Shown piece by piece: positions 20,905-32,981 of a stretch of DNA of 64,000 nt (position 1 is its first letter; each line of letters opens with the position of its first letter). The DNA comes from Sorex araneus (Eukaryota; Chordata; Mammalia; Eulipotyphla; Soricidae): NCBI RefSeq assembly GCF_027595985.1, contig NC_073313.1, forward strand, positions 83,330,494-83,394,493, read 5' to 3'. Under the pieces are notes generated by a model. The model saw only the letters and a program-made list of their open reading frames with translations, was not told the DNA's origin and searched no databases. The position numbers and the translations under genes are program-made.

Positions 20905-22145
20905 AGCATAAAATAGGAATAATCTGACACTAAAATTATAAAATATTGCTGAAAGTTAAAGAACACCTAAAAACATGGCAATTGCCATATTCATGAGTCA
21001 CTCTTAAATGTTTTTAAAATATCAAATTTCCCAAATTGATCTATCCTTCTGCACTATGGCATATAATCCCACTCAAACTCCCAGCAGGTTTTTTTGCAAC
21101 GTCAGAGAAGATGTTTTGCAATTCACATGAATGCATAGGACCTAACAGAAGCAAAATATCACTGACAAAGAAGAGCCAAGTTGCAGGTCTAGTCTACCTA
21201 CCTGTTTAATGTCTTATATAAAGTTCCTACGATCAAACCATATGGTATTAGCAGAAAGATAAACAAATTGACAATGAAATAAAACAGAACTCACAGATGA
21301 ATCACAAGTTTGGTGGGCTTATTTCTGACAGAGTATGTGTATGGCAATTCAATACCTCTTTCAGAATTTTATTTTTGAAAAACATTGCAGAAACAAAATT
21401 AGAAATAGATTTGCAAATAAAAAGCTTTCGATCATTACTTAGGCTGTAAATAAAAGATTAACTCAAAATAGATCACTGAGGGGCCAGAGCAATAGTATAG
21501 AGGGGAGGGCACTTGTTTTCCGTGGGGTACACCTGGGGTTCAATCCCCAGAACCCCATATGGTACCCCGAGCTCCACCAGGAATTATCCCTGAGTGCAGA
21601 GCCAGGAGTAAGCCCTGAGCACTGCCAGGGGTGCCCACCCTCCAAAAAATAAACAAAAAAAAAATAGGGCATTGATATGTGAGACTAAAAATTATAAGAT
21701 TTCTACCAAGAAACATGAGGAAAAATCATATGCCCTCAACTGGCAAAGATTTTCCGAGTTGCCATCAAAAACTTACAAGCCATGAAAAAGCAAATAAATC
21801 TGATTTCATCGAAATTTAAAATTTCTGCTCTTCAAAATACATAGCTAAGGCCAAGAAAATGAATACCACGTAATAGGGGTAAATAATTTTGAATCAAATA
21901 TGTGACTAAGGATTTTTACTCAGCATATCTGTATTCTTTGTACTCTGTGCACCTATAAGCGCATGTATACTCTACATGTATATAAAACATACATACACTG
22001 TACGTGCATACATTCTCACCAACAAGAGAAAATAACCATAACTAAATGGCAGGCAGAACAGACAGAAGAATAGCCCGAAAGCCAGAAAATATGTTCCACC
22101 TTGTTATCCTTTTAGAGAAAAGCAAATTTTAAACCTTTTCATGAC
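20905..22145 (+). mobile_element. Ancient L1 ORF2 3' half (sense)
   Basis: Sense landmarks in order: 'aaatattgctgaaagttaaa' (20940), 'tttttttgcaacgtcagaga', 'agattaactcaaaatagatc' (21456), 'gatttcatcgaaatttaaaa' (21802) and 'gagaaaagcaaattttaaac' (22116). It contains a SINE at 21479 and a CA/TA-rich patch near 21955-22010. Fully degenerate. Confidence 0.65.
21479..21665 (+). repeat. Type-A SINE, older
   Basis: 'ggggccagagcaatagtata', 'ggttcaatccccagaacccc', 'gagtgcagagccaggagtaa', then a (aaataaac) tail. Confidence 0.88.
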
Positions 22146-23089
22146 ATTCAGAAAACATTCAAAAGGAAAAAGCAATTGAGAAAAGGGGTCAGCGGGAAGA
22201 AATGTAAACAAAGGAGGAGAAGGAGGTAGAAAGGCACCCTGAGAGGGGATGCTGGGATGGAAGTTAGAGAAAAGAAACCCACATCCTGCAAGGTCAACGC
22301 GGGTCCTGGCAACACATACCAGAGTACAGAGTACAAACAGGGTGTAGTTCTTCCTTCTGCAAGGGAGGACCGGAGCAAGCTCCTTAGCTTCTTTATCTTC
22401 CCTCCCACCGCAGCCCCCAGGATTCTACTGCGGGCCACTAGGTCAGTCTTCTTTTGAAATTCTCAGCAGCTGGAATCTTCAAAGTTAGAGGCAGTGGCCT
22501 CCTCCGGGATGCGGAGTCCATCAATCCTTGCAGAACGGTCATTTGCACTTGTTTTGCAAGAAGAAATCAACTTGAATATAGACAAGGTATCCGATGTCTT
22601 CATCCAATTAGATAAAAGGCTAGATAAGTCCCGTCTGCTTGAATTAACAAATGGGATAACAGCCTTCGTACCTGTAACTCGAGTTTATTAGAGTTTTTCC
22701 TCCTTTCTCTTTTAAAGGCATAGTAGACAGGATCCGGACTGGGGGAGCATCCTAGAGAGACCCCTCCACTGGAAAGACCGGATAGAACGGTGCTGTCCAG
22801 AGGCTGAAGAACGGCAAACAAATTACATTTGTCTTTGGGTACATTTACGAAGTTATTTAACTTGGGATTTTCCAGAGATTTACTCCTCTCTAAGCCTCTC
22901 CCAAGAGGGCAAATGGCAGGTAAAAATCTTTATAGATGATCTACCAATTATCACGACATGCTTGTGTTGGCCCTGAGTTGGGGGTTGATTTTGTTAGTTA
23001 TGCTATTTGTCTCTAGGGGCCCACGTCACATCCAAGAAATGTTGTTTAAAGCAGCAAACAAGCAACCCACATCAGGCATTGCCAAGTGT
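22146..23089. other. Low-repeat DNA, no gene identified
   Basis: Ordinary composition. An open frame at 22494-22691 encodes an unfamiliar 65-residue peptide with no domain I recognise. Nothing else is supported. Confidence 0.45.
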
Positions 23090-23247
23090 AAGCAGGAGGT
23101 GGAGCAACAGTATAGCAGGTAGGGTGCTTTTTGTGCCTGCAGCAGACCCAGGTCTGATCTCCTGAGCCCCCACGAGAAGATCCCTGAGCACAGAGCTAGG
23201 AGTCAGCCCCAAGGACTGCTGGGTGTGACCAAAAAAGCAAACATTAA
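23090..23247 (+). repeat. Diverged type-A SINE
   Basis: 'gtggagcaacagtatagcag', 'gatccctgagcacagagct' and 'gactgctgggtgtgacc' followed by an A-rich end. The B-box region has a deletion. Confidence 0.85.
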
Positions 23248-23424
23248 AAATACTATCTATGAACTCAATGACAACAATGCTTCCTATGCTAACCGCCAGG
23301 ACTCGAGTGGGCAGAGAGCGCCTGATGGTGGCAGCTTCGTATCTTTGGGAGGTCACGTGGGCTGTGCAACTGGAGCAGAGAGTCAATATAGGCCTTCTCA
23401 AGTGCGTACTTCCTAACATCTGGT

Positions 23425-23570
23425 TTTCTTCTTCTGGGCCACACCCAGCGATGCTCAGGGGCTACTCCTGGCTCTGCACTCGGGAATCACTCCTGGTGGT
23501 GCTCGGGGGACCAGGTCAGCCTCATGGAAGGCAAATACCCTACTGGCTGTATTATTATTCTGGCTCCAGC
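23425..23570 (-). repeat. Type-A SINE with internal deletion
   Basis: Antisense copy where 'gtgctcgggggacca' jumps to 'ggtcagcctcatgg', so ~25 bp ('tatgggatgctgggaatcg' region) is missing. Confidence 0.88.
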
Positions 23571-23681
23571 TTGGGTTTGGAGAAGTGTTGTTCCAGCGTT
23601 CTGGTTACCTAGGAGAATTCCCCTGACTTCCCACCTAACCCACTTGTCAGTCGGCTGTGCTCTGTAAAAAAAACGGGGGGA

Positions 23682-23840
23682 AGGGGGGCTGGAGCAACAA
23701 CACAGCGGGTAGGGCATTTGCCTTGCACGCAGCCGACCGGGTATGATTCCCAGCATCCCATATGGTCCCCTGAGCCTAGCTAGGGTTAATTCCTGAGTGC
23801 AGAGCCAGGAGTAACCCCAAAGAGCAAAAAAAAAAAAATA
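23682..23840 (+). repeat. Type-A SINE
   Basis: Sense copy with a GC-rich 5' flank ('acggggggaaggggggctgg') and a shortened 3' end that skips the 'tgtgcatcgccgggtgtgac' block. Confidence 0.92.
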
Positions 23841-23871
23841 CTGCACTTACTGGAGCATTTTCTGTTTCTTG

Positions 23872-24039
23872 GTTTGGGGGCCAGAGCCGGCTTTACTCAG
23901 AGCTTACTCCTGGCTCAGCACACAGGGGTCACTTCTGGCGAGGTTTGGGGCACCACCTGGGATTCCAGGGATGGACCAAACCCAGATCAGCCACATGCAA
24001 GGCCAGCACCCTGCCCACTCGACTATCTCACCAGCCCCT
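23872..24039 (-). repeat. Diverged type-A SINE
   Basis: 'gggggccagagccggcttta' to 'ctatctcaccagcccct'. Antisense order is kept, with many substitutions. Confidence 0.82.
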
Positions 24040-24875
24040 ACGATAGGCTCTTCTCAGGATCTATGGCAAGAGAGAGAGAGTTCTCACACTGACCTGACTT
24101 CCCAGTTGTCTTGAGGGTGGGAACGTGGCAAGTCCCCTCTCTTCCTTGTTCCCCTATCTATGGAGGTCACTTCTGCATGGCTCTGGGAAACTTGGAAAAG
24201 ATCAGCCTGGAATCTGATCCAAAATTTCACAGAGAATCTTCTTCAAAGAACTCTCAAGAGGCAACCTTTCGTCTGCGGCAGCTGCTCTACCGTCCTCCCT
24301 CACAAGTGGCCTTTGCTCTGATTTCTGCTGCTGACAATGCGAGGCCCTGAGGTCAAACAGATGTGTTCTCCTGCTGGAATAAAGCGTAGAGCCCTCATAG
24401 CACTAGCTATAGACCTCACAGTCAAGTCAAGATGTCCCAGTCAGGGACAAGCCTCAGAAACGGTATACTTTGTTGTTCTCTCACCGGGATGCCTATACCT
24501 AGGCTACTTGGGTCAAGACGGGGCGATTGTACAACAGACCCATGAATTTAGACGGAAAAAAAGAAAATAAAGAAAGAGAAAGAAATGCTGTTTCCAATTT
24601 GGAATACAACTATCAGACAATTTTCTCCCACAAGAAATAGTTTTAAATAACTCAGCATCTAGAGACACATCCATAAAATGATTACGTGAGTGTCTTCAAA
24701 TAAAAACTGGCTTTCTCAAAATCCATACGGGGATGGAAGTAAGGCAAATTCTTAAATAGGTCATTATGACTTGGAGATCTTGTTGGAAAATAAACGGATT
24801 GTATGAGACTTGAACAAGAAGAACACGCAATTACAAAAGCAGACGCAATTATTTTAGGCACCGTAAAGAGATTTA
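24040..24875. other. Low-repeat DNA, no gene identified
   Basis: Open frames at 24111-24350 and 24337-24570 have no recognisable domains or convincing splice context. Purine-rich near 24555-24585. Confidence 0.45.
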
Positions 24876-25022
24876 AATTGTGAACAGATTTACAATACTG
24901 TTCATGACAGTTTCATTCATAAAACATTCCAACATCACACCCTCCACCAGAGTGTCTTGTCTGCTTCCCTCCACCAACTCCTCCCACCACCCTTACACTA
25001 CCCACCCCCCTGACATGGTCTT
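24876..25022 (-). mobile_element. L1 3' end, old
   Basis: 'acatcacaccctccaccaga', 'cttccctccaccaactcctc' and 'cccctgacatggtcttgc' follow the antisense L1 3' UTR, diverged and without the terminal poly(T). Confidence 0.55.
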
Positions 25023-25461
25023 GCTACTAAACACCAGTTCTGCTGCTTTTGAGCATCCGTTATTTTCTTAATTTGTATTTCAGATGAAAGATTATTTTTA
25101 TGTACCGCTTTTGTCAGTTAAAGATGAAGGGGAAGAAAAAATGAATTTCCAAAAGAAAAAAGTACCCAATACCACTAAATTATACGTTGAAAAATAGTTC
25201 AAACAGGGGTTGGCTAAGGCCATAGCCCAGCAGTAAAGCACATGCCCAAATGTGAGGGTTAAGGGCGCCATCTCTGGCATCACACATACAGAAAATAGGT
25301 CAGATGGCAAATTTCATGGCACATGCATTTGACTACAATGAAAGTCTAGAAAGGAAGGTAGTAATTCAACATTAGGGAGAATAAAAATTCGACTTCCTCT
25401 TAGCACATATCATTATCAAAGAGGCAACATAATAACTTTTTAGTCTATTTTTAATTCTTCT
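25023..25461. other. Low-repeat DNA with a weak SINE-like patch
   Basis: 25205-25300 ('gccatagcccagcagtaaag', then 'gggttaagggcgcc') has an A-box/B-box-like spacing that could be an old tRNA-derived SINE. Nothing else is recognised. Confidence 0.35.
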
Positions 25462-25605
25462 TCCTTTTTTTTTGTTTTCTGGCCACACCTGGCAGTACAG
25501 GGCTGACTCTTACCTCTGTGCTCAGAGATCACTCCTGGTGATGCTCAGGGGATCATATGGGGTGCCAGGGGTCAAACTCGTGTTGGCCACATGCCAGGCC
25601 TAAGC
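25462..25605 (-). repeat. Type-A SINE lacking its head
   Basis: Poly(T), 'tggccacacctggcagtac', 'cactcctggtgatgctcag' and 'ccacatgccaggcctaagcc'. The sequence stops before the A box. Confidence 0.85.
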
Positions 25606-25807
25606 CATTTTATTTATATTTACTTGACTAAATATAACTGGGCTGGATTACCTATAGTTAACTTCCATTAGTCTATATTAACTTAGTTTTTCCAGTGGCA
25701 AGGCATGGGAGTAATCATAAATATCTCACAGACTTGTTGAGCATAAAATGAATTAAGCTTATGAAGTCTTAGAACTGGGCTTTGCCAATATAAACAATGC
25801 AATTCTT

Positions 25808-25981
25808 TTTTTTTTGTACTTTTTGGGTCACACCTGGCTCTGCACAGGGGTTTCTCCTGGCTCTGCACTCAGGAATCACTCCTGGCGGTACTCAGGGGAC
25901 CATATGGGATGCTGGGAATCGAACCCGGGGCGGCCGTGTGCAAGGCAAACGCCCTACCCGCTGTGCTATTGCTGCAGCCCT
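25808..25981 (-). repeat. Type-A SINE with TSD
   Basis: Full antisense copy. The perfect 15-bp duplication 'aacaatgcaattctt' lies at 25793-25807 and 25982-25996. Confidence 0.97.
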
Positions 25982-26113
25982 AACAATGCAATTCTTAATT
26001 ATTATTATTATGATCCATGATTTGTCAAGGCCTCTCTATGAACTTACAACACTCACATTCAGACTCTTCCTAATGGGAATGCATTCACACCGTACAAACA
26101 CATATAAGTGGCT

Positions 26114-26158
26114 CTCGCACGCGCGCGCGCACCCACACACACACACATACACACACAT
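26114..26158. repeat. (CG)n/(CA)n microsatellite
   Basis: A short alternating run, 'cacgcgcgcgcgcac' then (ac)n with one 'at' interruption. It is capable of Z-DNA, as any such tract is. Confidence 0.95.
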
Positions 26159-26789
26159 TGATGTTCATATCAATTACACAAACAAACGATGAAACTGTAA
26201 AATCAAACATCAGCTTACAACCAAACATGTGCTTTCTTCATCCCTGATGGACATTAACCAGTTCCCCTTTATTACAGCTTAAATTTTTGTATTTTCTTTT
26301 TAATGAGAGAAGGTTAACCCGCCCAATCACAGCACACTTAGGTTGCAAAGATTTCCTACAATACTTATGTTTGGGAGGATATGAATCATTTTAAAACACT
26401 TATATAAAACAATTGTCCTCTGAACTCCTGACTACTAATTTAGGAATTACTTAGTTATTTCTAGATCATCTGATAATCTAGGTTTATGGGGCAAACATCG
26501 AGCAGGCAAGAAACTAGATAAAAATAGGCATCCAACAAAATTTATAACATAGGACCAAACAAATCCAGACTCCAACTTGAAGGCAGTTTTGATCTGTATA
26601 TAAACCGCTAAATTTAATACTAGCTAACGCATACTATCATAAAGTTTGAAAGAAGTGCCTCAATTGAAAGCATCATCCCAAAGAGATATCAAGAACAAGA
26701 AGCTAAGTACACTCGTCAGTAAAAAACACTTCTGACCAAATTCTCCCTAAACAGTAATAACACTGAGGAGGGCAAAAAGCTGTGAGAGA
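26159..26789. other. No recognisable feature
   Basis: AT-rich low-repeat sequence without gene signals. Confidence 0.45.
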
Positions 26790-27000
26790 TTAAGCCCCTG
26801 TTCCGTACCAGACTCTATACAAAGGACTCCACTGATGCATCATAACATTCTATGTGCTATTATTCCCATTTTGCAGATGCAGAAACTGCTTCAGAAAGAT
26901 TTGTCTGGCAAGTCCAAGGACACCTAATCATGAAGTGGCCCATCTATTGCCTGAAACTTAGCTTGATGTCAAAGTCTGGACTTTGTCACTAGTCCTACAG
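26790..27000 (+). repeat. MIR-like element
   Basis: 'tattattcccattttgcaga' and 'tgcagaaactgcttcagaaa' followed by 'aagtccaaggacacctaatc' and 'atgaagtggc' track the MIR consensus as I know it, including the core. Confidence 0.75.
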
Positions 27001-27002
27001 CT

Positions 27003-27186
27003 CGAATTTGGGTGGGAGGGATACTGGGTTTATTGGTGGTGGATAATGGGCACTGGTGGAGGGATGGGTTTGCGAACATTGTATGAGGGAAAAACAAGCT
27101 CAAAAATGTGTAAATCTGTATCTGTATCCTCATGGTGACTCACTAATTAAAGAATTAAAATAAATAAATAAATATTTTTTAAAAAA
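27003..27186 (+). mobile_element. L1 3' end
   Basis: 'gggagggatactgggtttat', 'gggcactggtggagggatgg', 'catggtgactcactaattaa' and an (aaat)n-rich tail. Truncated within the 3' UTR. Confidence 0.88.
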
Positions 27187-27627
27187 TGATTATGGTTTAA
27201 TATTAACTAATTTAAGTAAAGTTTAGATGGGAATGCTAAAGAATTATTATCTTAGGGAAATTTTTCTTTTGCTTCTCTGTTCATAATGAAAACTCACTAT
27301 CCCAACTTGTTTGATACTGTCATTTTCTAATAAAGCAATAAATCAGGAAAACAAATTTATAAATTATACTACACTAGAAATACTTGAAGCCAAGTGGGCC
27401 TTTACAGTAAGAATATCTTTTTTTGAAAATCTCACCATTGTTTAAGGACCCCTTATAGCACACGTGAGGGATGGGAAGGATTAAAAAATGGAAACAGGGA
27501 GTATAACCAGAGCACAAAAGAAAAATAGAATAAGCATCAAGAACACAGTGAGGGCAGTTGACAACACATTTTTAGTGAACCAATGTCTAACTTGGAGTCT
27601 TACATTTATCCACTATTTTGATCCTTT
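27187..27627. other. No recognisable feature
   Basis: AT-rich low-repeat DNA. Confidence 0.45.
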
Positions 27628-27638
27628 ACCTGGATCAC

Positions 27639-27877
27639 GGGCTGGAGCGATAGCACAGCGGTAGGGCGTTCACCTTTCACGCGGCCAACCCGTGTTCAAT
27701 TCCTCCGTCCCTCTCGGAGAGCCCGGCAAGCTGCCGAGAGTATCCCGCCTGCACAGCAGAGCCTGGCAAGCTACCTGTGGCATAATGGATATGCCAAAAA
27801 CAGTAACAATAAGTCTCACAATGAGAGACATTACTGGTGCCCACTCGAACAAATTGATGAGCAATGGGGTGACAGTG
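27639..27877 (+). repeat. Type-B SINE with perfect TSD
   Basis: Complete sense copy with an 11-bp perfect duplication 'acctggatcac' (27628-27638 and 27878-27888). The element ends in 'ggggtgacagtg' directly against the duplication, with no poly(A). Confidence 0.97.
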
Positions 27878-27888
27878 ACCTGGATCAC

Positions 27889-28869
27889 ATATGTGTAATG
27901 ATAATGCAAGTGGAAACAGAATTCACTGGCTATTTTACTTGAAGCACATGGAAGACTGGGAGAAAAACATTCGATTTGGGCTTTGGGCCCAGCCTCATTA
28001 CTGATATAAGCAACTCACAATTTATCTAGGCTTTCATTTCCTTCTGTTAAGAAAAAAGGAGGAGCAGAACTCCTTCAATGATGGATCAAAGGACTCAGCA
28101 GACCCTCTTGGCAGCGAAACAACTGACTATCGAAAATTATATAAAATAAGCATTTAAAATCTCTGGATACTGTGGGCATAAAGGAAACAGAGAAACAGCA
28201 ATTCAAGTAAATTTACTAGGTCTCTGTAAGACTAACAATAGACTTGCCCATCCTTTCAGCTCTCCAATAAGGATTCTCTAGCATGCGTGAGCTTCCTCTC
28301 CACACCTCCAACTTGGGACAGTCAATATGCAGCTCTCTGTCATCTGCCCGTGATTATGTTGCAAACTTTCTGTTCCAGGAAGGCTCCACAAAAATACTGA
28401 GTCCCTTCCACCCCCCTAAGCTCTCATTTCAGTAGGCTGAAAACTCTCCTTCAGGTACAGCAAGCCAAGAATATGAACCTCAATCAGCCCTTCTTCAGCT
28501 CATTCACAGAACAAAGATTCCAAACCTGGGGAAGCAAAGAAGACCAAAGGCTGTCACCCATATCCAGTACCAATCTCCTAGAGTGAGGTTATCATTCCCG
28601 GGAAGACAGGTCCCTGGCCCCAGCTCTAGTCCAGCAGCATAAGGATTCTACACAGGACAAAAGGCATGGATAGATTGTCACAGTTCTGTTTGAAGCAACT
28701 GCCTCTATTTGGAGTAGAACAGGGAGACTTCAGCTGAGTCACTAAGCAAAATAACAATTAGATAAGCAGTAACAGCAAAACCAATCTACTGGGATTGGTC
28801 GATAGCCTTGGGTGCTGCAACGTATTATCCCAAATTCCAATTATGCCAAATATATTACAAAAAGGCAAA
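27889..28869. other. ~1 kb low-repeat DNA
   Basis: No young repeat recognised. Composition is ordinary, with scattered stops in all frames. It could hide an old LTR or DNA transposon that I cannot identify by eye. Confidence 0.4.
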
Positions 28870-29012
28870 GCAAAGTCGGAGAGATAGTATAGTGTACCTT
28901 GTACGCAGCTGACCCAGGTTAAATTCGTGGCACTGAGCCCTGCCAGAAGTGATCCCTGTGCACAGGTCTAGGAATAAGCCCTGAGCACCACTGAGTGAGC
29001 TCCCTAAACAAA
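28870..29012 (+). repeat. Diverged type-A SINE
   Basis: 'gtcggagagatagtatagtg', 'agctgacccaggttaaattc', 'gaagtgatccctgtgcacag' and 'ataagccctgagcacc', with an A-rich end. Confidence 0.82.
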
Positions 29013-29189
29013 GATATAACAAAAAGATGCAAAGAAAGAAGAAATTATCATGATCTCTGAGGTAAGAGAAAAAGCAGGCAACATCAATTGCCTTCAAAGG
29101 GATCCAGATATTGGTCTTAGCAGAATGAGGTAGTGAGGACGTTATTAGAAACATGCTTAAAGAAAGTAAATCATACCTACAGAACTAAA

Positions 29190-29363
29190 GGAGGGGCCAG
29201 AGGAATAGCAGCGGGTGGGGAACTTGCCTTTCACGTGGCCAACCAGAGTTCAATCCCCAGCATCCCATATGGTGCCCTGAACCCACTAGGAGTGAGCCCT
29301 GAATGCAGAGCCAGGAGTCAGCCACGAGCACCTCTGGCTGTGACCTCAAAACAAAAGCAAAAG
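29190..29363 (+). repeat. Type-A SINE
   Basis: Sense copy 'ggggccagaggaatagcagc' to 'ctggctgtgacctcaaaaca'. The short flank 'agaactaa' recurs on both sides. Confidence 0.9.
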
Positions 29364-29534
29364 GAACAAAAGAACTAAGAGAATGGAATGGAATGTCAAT
29401 TGACAAATTATTTGAAAGAAATAAATGCAAATTCTGGATTTAAAAAATATAACTGAGGTATACAATTCATTAGTAAGTTTGAGGTACAAGAAGAATCGGT
29501 GGACTTGAAAATCTGTTAGTGATCATACAATTTC

Positions 29535-30212
29535 TTAGGCGGTTCTGGCTGCTATAACCAAATGTCATAGACTGAGTGACTTATAACCGACAGAAACCAT
29601 GCATTACAGTTTTGAAAGCTAAGAAAGAGCACCAAGATTAAGGTGCTTGCAGATTTGACATCTGGTGGAAATTCTACTTCCTGGGTCAGAGGTAGCCATC
29701 TGTACCCCAGATAGTATACCCCAGATAGTAAGTAGAAGGAGGAAAAGGAAGCTCTCCAAGGTCTTTTCTATAAAGGAAAGTAAGCAGTAATTAATTATAA
29801 TAAAATAAATCAACTAATTACAAAAAGGGAGAAACATCTAAGCTATAATAAAAAAGTGGAGAAGAGGGGCTGGAGTGATAGCACAGCCGGTAGAGCATTT
29901 GCCTTGCATGCGGCTGACCTGGGTTCGATACCTAGCATCCCATATGGTCCCCTGAGCAACGCCAGAAGTAATTTCTGAGTGCAGAGCCAGGAGTAACCCC
30001 TGTGCATCGCCAGGTGTGATCCCCCCACAAAAAAGTGGAAAAGTCAAAAAGTTTTTTAAAAACTTGAAACTTTTCATCCGTGCAAGCTCCACCCCTCAGG
30101 ATACAAGTCCCTCTTCCCAAAGGTCGCAATTTCCAAACATGTTCCTACAACATTAGATACTGCAACTTTATCGTGTGAGTTTGGGGTAGACAAACGTTCA
30201 CACCATAGCACG
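29535..30212. repeat. Old placental interspersed repeat, family not named
   Basis: The start ('ctggctgctataaccaaatg', 'catagactgagtgacttata') and end ('gggtagacaaacgttcacac') match a widespread mammalian repeat I recall but cannot name with confidence. It contains a type-A SINE (29865-30028). Confidence 0.5.
29865..30028 (+). repeat. Type-A SINE with TSD
   Basis: Sense copy whose tail is 'gatccccccac' rather than a long poly(A). The flanks are 'aaaaaagtggagaag' (29850-29864) and 'aaaaaagtggaaaag' (30029-30043). Confidence 0.95.
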
Positions 30213-30575
30213 CACTATGAAGGAAAGAGATGAACTAACAATGAAGAAAATTGAACTAATATTCAGCAAAGCCTGGACTCGCATTTTGTATAGCAAGTAT
30301 GTTTGTTGTTTGAAATCATTTCCCTACTGCTTTCATTTTATGCTGGCTAGTGACATAAGGAGGGCGGGTGAAAATACAGTCACATTTTCTCATTTCCTAA
30401 AAGAAAAACAGTGAAACACAACAGCTTTACCACAGGCTTAAAAGAACAAGGAGCAGTTTTGTTACTTATAGCCATGATTGCCTGGTGTAGTTGCCAATTC
30501 ACGAAATAAAGGAAGAATTTCTTGTGAGATGAGCTAAGGTGTATAGATTTCGAAGGCCACTGCTTGGAAGAACAT
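30213..30575. other. No recognisable feature
   Basis: Low-repeat sequence. Short open frames lack known domains. Confidence 0.45.
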
Positions 30576-30590
30576 TTGCCAAAATGTATT

Positions 30591-30800
30591 ACTGTATCAC
30601 TGTCATCCCATTGCTTGCTCATTGATTTGCTCAAGCAGGCACCAGTAACGTCTCCATTGGGAGACTTGTTACTGTTTTTGGCATATCGAATACCTCATGG
30701 GGAGCTTGCCAGGCTCTGCCATGTGGGTGGGATACTCTTGGTAGCTTGCCAGGCTCTCCGAGAGGGACAGGGGAATGGAACCTGGGTCAGCTGCTTGCAG
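30591..30800 (-). repeat. Type-B SINE with perfect TSD
   Basis: Antisense copy, 5'-truncated inside the head at 'cagctgcttgca'. The 15-bp duplication 'ttgccaaaatgtatt' (30576-30590 and 30801-30815) proves a truncated insertion rather than later loss. Confidence 0.96.
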
Positions 30801-30815
30801 TTGCCAAAATGTATT

Positions 30816-31996
30816 TGATATTTTAGAATTTTAACCAAGCGAGAAATTTCCCTCTCCTATTTCTTTAATCTTCAAAAAACACCTATTATACAGGCATTGT
30901 TACCTTTCCAAAAACTATTTATTGTATACAGGTATAAAGATGAGACAATGATGAGAATAATAATCATACTCTAATCCAAGAAGGTAAAAGAAAAGGCATA
31001 AGAGAAGCAGACTAGATCTAGACTCCCCAAATCTCTTCAGAGTCTTATTTTAATAGTTTGCCCAGAGACTGGATTGAAAGCACCAGTTTTGTTCAAGGCA
31101 GGCTGCCTAATAGCTGAGCCTCTCAAATTACTGACCAAAGGCTGGTCATTTTCAGAAATGGAACTGGAAACAAAATGGAAAACATTATGCTCCATTTCTT
31201 GTATAAAATCATTATTCTGTCACACGTGGACCACTATGTGCAGGTCTGGGGAGATTCTGGAAAAAAACAGGTGAAATGTGAAATATTCTTCATAGTTTTG
31301 CGTAAGGAGAGCAGCAGAATGGGAGAAAAGCCGATCCCTTAAGTATGAAAAGAAGACTGGGTATGAAGTTATATAGAATAAAACATGTGCCGTGAAAACA
31401 GTAGAGAGAGAACAGGGGATCCAGGAATATTAACAGCTATAGCCTCTTCTTGAAACGAAGAGAGGGAGGTGTTCAGAGGCATAAAATTTAAATGAAGTAG
31501 TAAAAGACAAAATAAACATAACATAGTGACTAAGAAAACAAACCAGAGAGGCACAGTGCCTGATCTCAAAGCCTGAATGTGCAACTTATACATTCACTTT
31601 CCTCCATAAAATGGTACTAAGACAGATTTTCCCTCAGTAAGGTTGGTAGGAAATTAAATGGGGAAATATTGCTACACAATAAGTATTATCGAAGTTTTCC
31701 TAAAATTTTAAAATAACTCATACTGATTACTTATTCCCAGAACATTAAGGATTCATGTACCACATTTATAAATATTATATTAATCTTCTTACATATCGTC
31801 TGGAGTATGCAAAATTAACAAAGTTCAGAGGTGAAGAAACCAGATTCTAAGTGTCAAGAAGAACAATAATCACTAAATGCAATGAACAATGACAGTGTAA
31901 AGACGGGGTGCTAATATTTTAGCTCAATTTACTTATTAATCCTTTAAATAGCTTTGCAAGATGTGCAGGTACATACATGTCATATGTGCAGATATA
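30816..31996. other. 1.2-kb low-repeat DNA
   Basis: No young repeat. A weak MIR-like patch is listed separately (31735-31870). Open frames at 31074-31274 (+) and 31369-31593 (-) have no recognisable domains. Confidence 0.45.
31735..31870 (+). repeat. Possible MIR remnant
   Basis: 'aatattatattaatcttctt' and 'agaggtgaagaaaccagatt' are arranged as in a MIR core and 3' part. Weak. Confidence 0.35.
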
Positions 31997-32013
31997 TGCA
32001 TGTATTATTTTTT

Positions 32014-32416
32014 TTCTTTTTTCAAAATATTTTTATTAGTGAATCACCGTGAGGTACAGTTACAAACTTAGGAACTTTCATGTTTGCATTTCTTTTACAT
32101 CCTCCACCAGTGCCCATTCTCCTCCACCAATGTTCCCAGTATCCTCCCCCACCCCCACTCCAACCCCCACCACCCCACCCTGCCTCTGTGGCAGGGCATT
32201 CCCCTTTGTTCTCTCTCCTGTTGGATGTTGTGGTTTCCAATAGAGGTATTGAATGGCCATCATGTTCGGTCTATAGTCTACTTTCAGCTCGCATCTTCCA
32301 ACCCGAGTGGGTCCTCCCAACATTCTCTACTAGGTGTTCCCTTCTCTATCTGAACTGCCTTTTCCCCCAGCATGTGAGGCCAGTTTCTTTCCAAAAACCG
32401 GAGTGCCCCAAATCAG
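32014..32416 (-). mobile_element. L1 3' UTR insertion with TSD
   Basis: Antisense 403-bp L1 end from poly(T) through 'gtgaatcaccgtgaggtac', 'accagtgcccattctcctcc', the C-rich stretch 32145-32185 and 'tcggtctatagtctacttt' to 'ccagcatgtgaggcca'. The flanks are 'atgcatgtattattttt' and 'atgcgtgtattattttt' (32417-32433). The 176-aa frame reading through it is just the stop-poor C-rich strand. Confidence 0.94.
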
Positions 32417-32467
32417 ATGCGTGTATTATTTTTATATACAAATTCTTGTGTTCATTCGTATTTGTGG

Positions 32468-32604
32468 TTTTGGGGCTGCACCCAGCGGTGCTCAGGGATC
32501 ACTCCTGGTTGCCCGGGGGACCATGTGGGGTACTGGGGATCGAAGCCAGTTGGACCACATGTAGGGAAAGTGCATGTACTTGCTGTACAATCACTTTGAC
32601 CCTT
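32468..32604 (-). repeat. Diverged type-A SINE
   Basis: 'ggggctgcacccagcggtgc', 'gggatcactcctggttg' and 'caatcactttgaccc', with an internal deletion after 'tcctggtt'. Confidence 0.85.
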
Positions 32605-32801
32605 TTGTGATCATTTTTGAGGCCATTTTAGATCAAGTTGCAGATCTGATGTGTCTTTATCCCTAAATACTTCAGTAAAATATTTTCTAGAAGCAAAGAT
32701 ATTCTCTAATATAAACCCCGGTACTATCAAAGCCAGTAAATTAACATTGATGCAGAGTGATTTACCTACCTAAGAATCTCCCTCAAATTTTGTCAATTGT
32801 C

Positions 32802-32981
32802 TGGGGCTGGAGCGATAGCAGAGAGGATAGGGCGTTTGCCTTGCACAGGGCCGACCCGGGTTCAATTCCCAGCATCCCACATGGTCCCCTGAGCACCACA
32901 AGGGTAATTAGTGAGTGCAGAGCCAGGAGTCACCCCTGTGCATCGCCGGGTGTGACCCAAAAAGCAAAAAAAAAAAAAAAG
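32802..32981 (+). repeat. Type-A SINE
   Basis: Near-consensus sense copy with a 15-A tail. The short flank 'ttgtcaat' is seen on both sides. Confidence 0.96.

Noticed and set aside
22494..22691. 65-codon open frame as a coding exon
   Set aside because: No known domain and no trustworthy acceptor and donor pair around it.
26114..26158. (CG)n run as a CpG island or promoter
   Set aside because: It is a short microsatellite of a few units, and the surrounding DNA is AT-rich.
32080..32610. 176-codon plus-strand frame
   Set aside because: It lies across the antisense L1 3' UTR and a SINE, and similar frames recur in other L1 3' ends.
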